Assembly: GCA_002470135.1 (NCBI GenBank) | Contig: DKNC01000039.1 | Location: 16,388 to 50,415 of the forward strand | Direction: 5' to 3' | DNA from: Actinobacteria bacterium UBA7398 | GTDB taxonomy: Bacteria; Actinomycetota; Actinomycetes; Nanopelagicales; Nanopelagicaceae | Length of the DNA stretch: 34,028 bases | Part shown: positions 32,409 through 34,028 of the stretch, in pieces | How positions within the stretch are numbered: the first letter of the stretch is position 1 | Layout of the letters: each line of letters opens with the position of its first letter | Notes under the pieces: generated by a model | What the model was told of the DNA's origin: nothing | Seen by the model: only the letters and a program-made list of their open reading frames with translations | Databases searched by the model: none | Translations under genes and position numbers: made by a program

Positions 32409-33686
32409 ATGACGAGCGCTTTGATAGCTGATTTGAAATGGCGTGGCGCTTTCGCGCAATCAACTGATGAAGTTGAATTAGCGAAACATCTAGATTCGGG
32501 CTCACGAACTCTCTACATCGGATTCGATCCAACGGCACCTAGTTTGCACTTAGGTAACTTGGTGCAGATGACGATGCTCCGGCGGTTTCAATTAGCGGGC
32601 CACAAGCCGATCGCCTTAGTAGGCGGTGCAACTGGGTTGGTAGGAGACCCAAGTGGTCGTAGCGCCGAACGTACCTTAAATGATGAAGAGATCGTGGCCC
32701 AATGGTTAGAGCGAATTCGAAAGCAATTAGAAGGTTTTCTCGATTTCAATGCGCCTAAAAATGCCGCCACCATGGCCAACAACCTAGATTGGACCGCACC
32801 GGTTTCAGCTTTGAATTTTCTTCGCGATATCGGAAAGCATTTCAGCGTCAACCAGATGTTAGCAAAAGACTCGGTTTCTACACGTTTAGAAAGCGGCGGC
32901 ATTTCTTACACTGAATTTTCGTATCAAGTTTTGCAAGCTTACGATTTTTTAGAACTCTTTCGACGCGCCAACTGCACTCTGCAACTTGGCGGTAGCGATC
33001 AATGGGGAAATATCACTGCTGGGTTGGATTTGATTCGTAAAGTAACCGGCGAGACCGCTTATGCCTTATCAGTGCCATTACTTACCAAAAGCGATGGCGA
33101 AAAATTTGGGAAAACTGCTGCTGGTTCTATTTGGCTCGATCCCGCCATGACATCTCCCTATGCCTTCTACCAATTTTTCATTAATTCTGATGATCGAGAT
33201 GTTGCGAAGTTGTTAAAGATTTTTTCATTTAAGACGCATGTAGAAATTGAAGAACTTTTAAAATCACTTGCAATTAATCCAGGCGCACGCGAGGCCCATC
33301 GAGCGTTAGCCCAGGAATTGACAACTTCAATTCATGGCGAAGCTGCATGTACAAAAGTTGAAGCGGCAGCGAAAGCGTTATTTGGCCAAGGCGAAATCAC
33401 CGACTTAGATAGAGATACGTTAGCTGGCGCACTTGCAGAACTGCCGCGCACCACAATAAATTCATCTTCAGATATTCCAACTTGGGTAGATTTAATTGTT
33501 GCAACTGGTGTTTGTGAATCTAAATCAGCAGCGCGCCGAATCATTAAAGAAGGTGGCGCCTACTTGAATAACAAAAAAATTGCGACGGAAGATTTCGCGC
33601 CAACTTCGGCGGATTTAATTGCTGGAAAGTTTTTAATATTACGCAAAGGAAAGCGCGATCTAGCGGCGGTAGAGTTGATTAAATAA
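32409..33686 (+). CDS. tyrS: Tyrosyl-tRNA synthetase
   Basis: Class I synthetase charging tRNA-Tyr, 425 residues. The HIGH-type motif is HLGN (47-50) within FDPTAPSLHLGNL. The KMSKS-type motif is KFGKT (232-236). LGGSDQWGNITAG binds tyrosine. An S4 RNA-binding domain is at the C-terminus (about 355-415, VCESKSAARRIIKEGGAYLNN). The ATG follows ACGGGAAAC, 13 nt after argH, so it may be read with the arg operon. No T-box leader is seen. Its position before an rRNA operon separates two heavily used units. Confidence 0.96.
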   Translation: MTSALIADLKWRGAFAQSTDEVELAKHLDSGSRTLYIGFDPTAPSLHLGNLVQMTMLRRFQLAGHKPIALVGGATGLVGDPSGRSAERTLNDEEIVAQWLERIRKQLEGFLDFNAPKNAATMANNLDWTAPVSALNFLRDIGKHFSVNQMLAKDSVSTRLESGGISYTEFSYQVLQAYDFLELFRRANCTLQLGGSDQWGNITAGLDLIRKVTGETAYALSVPLLTKSDGEKFGKTAAGSIWLDPAMTSPYAFYQFFINSDDRDVAKLLKIFSFKTHVEIEELLKSLAINPGAREAHRALAQELTTSIHGEAACTKVEAAAKALFGQGEITDLDRDTLAGALAELPRTTINSSSDIPTWVDLIVATGVCESKSAARRIIKEGGAYLNNKKIATEDFAPTSADLIAGKFLILRKGKRDLAAVELIK

Positions 33687-33714
33687 GCAACAAAGTTCTA
33701 CCTTTTTTGCTTAT
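33683..33714 (+). terminator. Weak hairpin after tyrS
   Basis: ATAAGCAA (33683-33690, including the stop codon) can pair with TTGCTTAT (33707-33714) across a 16-nt loop. The 8-bp stem is AT-rich and no T-run follows it, so termination would be inefficient. It is included as the only hairpin at the gene end. Confidence 0.25.
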
Positions 33715-33741
33715 ATTGAGCGAGATCACTCGCTTCTTGAT

Positions 33742-33771
33742 TTGACCTACGCCGATAAAGCGCGATAACCT
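33742..33771 (+). promoter_or_regulatory. rRNA operon promoter P1 (candidate)
   Basis: TTGACC (33742-33747), an 18-nt spacer, then TAACCT (33766-33771). Both boxes are close to sigma-70-type consensus. The -10 region GCGATAACCT recurs upstream of infC. It lies about 250 nt before the conserved rRNA leader motif. Confidence 0.5.
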
Positions 33772-33839
33772 CCATTTCTTCGTTACGAGACGGACGTATC
33801 ACGGCCGGTTAGCGAAGTAAGAACTTCCCTAGAAGCTTT

Positions 33840-33865
33840 AAAACCCTTATAAATCAAGGTTTTTT
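33840..33865 (+). terminator. Terminator-like hairpin between rRNA promoters
   Basis: AAAACC and TT (33840-33848, one C bulged) pair with AAGGTTTT (33856-33863) around a 7-nt loop, and T residues continue to 33865. It could end transcripts from tyrS. P1 transcripts would also cross it unless antitermination applies. Confidence 0.35.
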
Positions 33866-33903
33866 GGTCGATTCCTGCACTTTTTTGTAGGGATTTGATC
33901 AAT

Positions 33904-33932
33904 TTGACCTTATGCCTGGGGGTGGCTAAGTT
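33904..33932 (+). promoter_or_regulatory. rRNA operon promoter P2 (candidate)
   Basis: TTGACC (33904-33909), a 17-nt spacer, then TAAGTT (33927-33932). This is the best -35/-10 pair in the window and shares TTGACCT with P1. The predicted transcript start is near 33939, about 75 nt before the leader motif. Confidence 0.6.
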
Positions 33933-34028
33933 TCTCCTTCTGCCCTCTAAAAAGGGGTGGATGCAGGTTGCCCCGAGAACGGACTGACGTCTTCGATCGG
34001 TGCGCGCCCGTACCTTGAGAACTCAACA
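33933..34028 (+). other. rrn: 5' leader of a ribosomal RNA operon (cut by window edge)
   Basis: TTGAGAACTCAA (34015-34026) at the very end matches the conserved actinobacterial rRNA leader element found upstream of 16S genes and linked to antitermination and processing (recalled, not searched). A GGGG/CCCC hairpin can form at about 33954-33974. An ACGG/CCGT pairing encloses 33979-34012. No mature 16S sequence is reached; the gene should start within a few hundred bases downstream. Confidence 0.65.

Noticed and set aside
1..34028. Insertion sequences, CRISPR arrays, phage or toxin-antitoxin genes
   Set aside because: None seen. Every long stretch is a recognised core gene and no long direct or inverted repeats were noticed by eye.

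Overview
The window reads as core chromosome of a small, streamlined actinobacterium. By eye (not computed) it is AT-leaning for that phylum. It carries actinobacterial markers: RbpA, DUF3099, an InhA-type enoyl reductase paired with FabG, a SufR-headed suf operon, and the order infC-rpmI-rplT-trmH-pheST-arg genes. Genes are packed with 0-8 nt overlaps. My inference is a freshwater acI type (Ca. Nanopelagicales, Planktophila/Nanopelagicus-like); the rank below phylum is uncertain. I see no mobile element, CRISPR array, tRNA, prophage or toxin-antitoxin pair, and no convincing wholly new multi-gene system. The interest lies in regulation and in what is missing from usually conserved clusters.

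Layout. (1) 1-2352, plus: the end of pgk, tpiA, secG, rbpA. (2) 2353-3888, plus: a DEAD-box RNA helicase behind a folded leader. (3) 9492-3885, minus: ctaA, tkt, tal, pgi, which convert sugar phosphates through the non-oxidative pentose phosphate pathway and upper glycolysis. The usual zwf-opcA-pgl segment is not here. (4) 9574-15963, plus: sufR-sufB-sufD-Rieske ferredoxin-sufC-sufS-sufU-sufT, a complete Fe-S cluster assembly operon with a SufR-like operator over the sufR start, followed by an ABC exporter gene (15967-17832). (5) 18851-17815, minus: a DUF3099 membrane protein and SURF1. (6) 18930-20407, plus: fabG-fabI. (7) 20653-22704, plus: infC (non-canonical start), rpmI, rplT and a SpoU rRNA methyltransferase. 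(8) 22755-26248: pheS-pheT. (9) 26296-32395: argC-argJ-argB-argD-argR-argH under a double ARG box, without argF or argG. (10) 32409-33686: tyrS. (11) 33687-34028: promoters and leader of a ribosomal RNA operon whose 16S gene would start beyond the window.

The main cross-cutting observation concerns transcription-unit heads. Six genes that lack a Shine-Dalgarno or do not need one (ctaA, SURF1, DUF3099, fabG, pheS, argC) all have a TANNNT -10 element exactly 6 nt before the start codon. This predicts leaderless mRNAs. Genes inside operons are instead coupled by ATGA, TTGA, TAATG or TAGTG overlaps.
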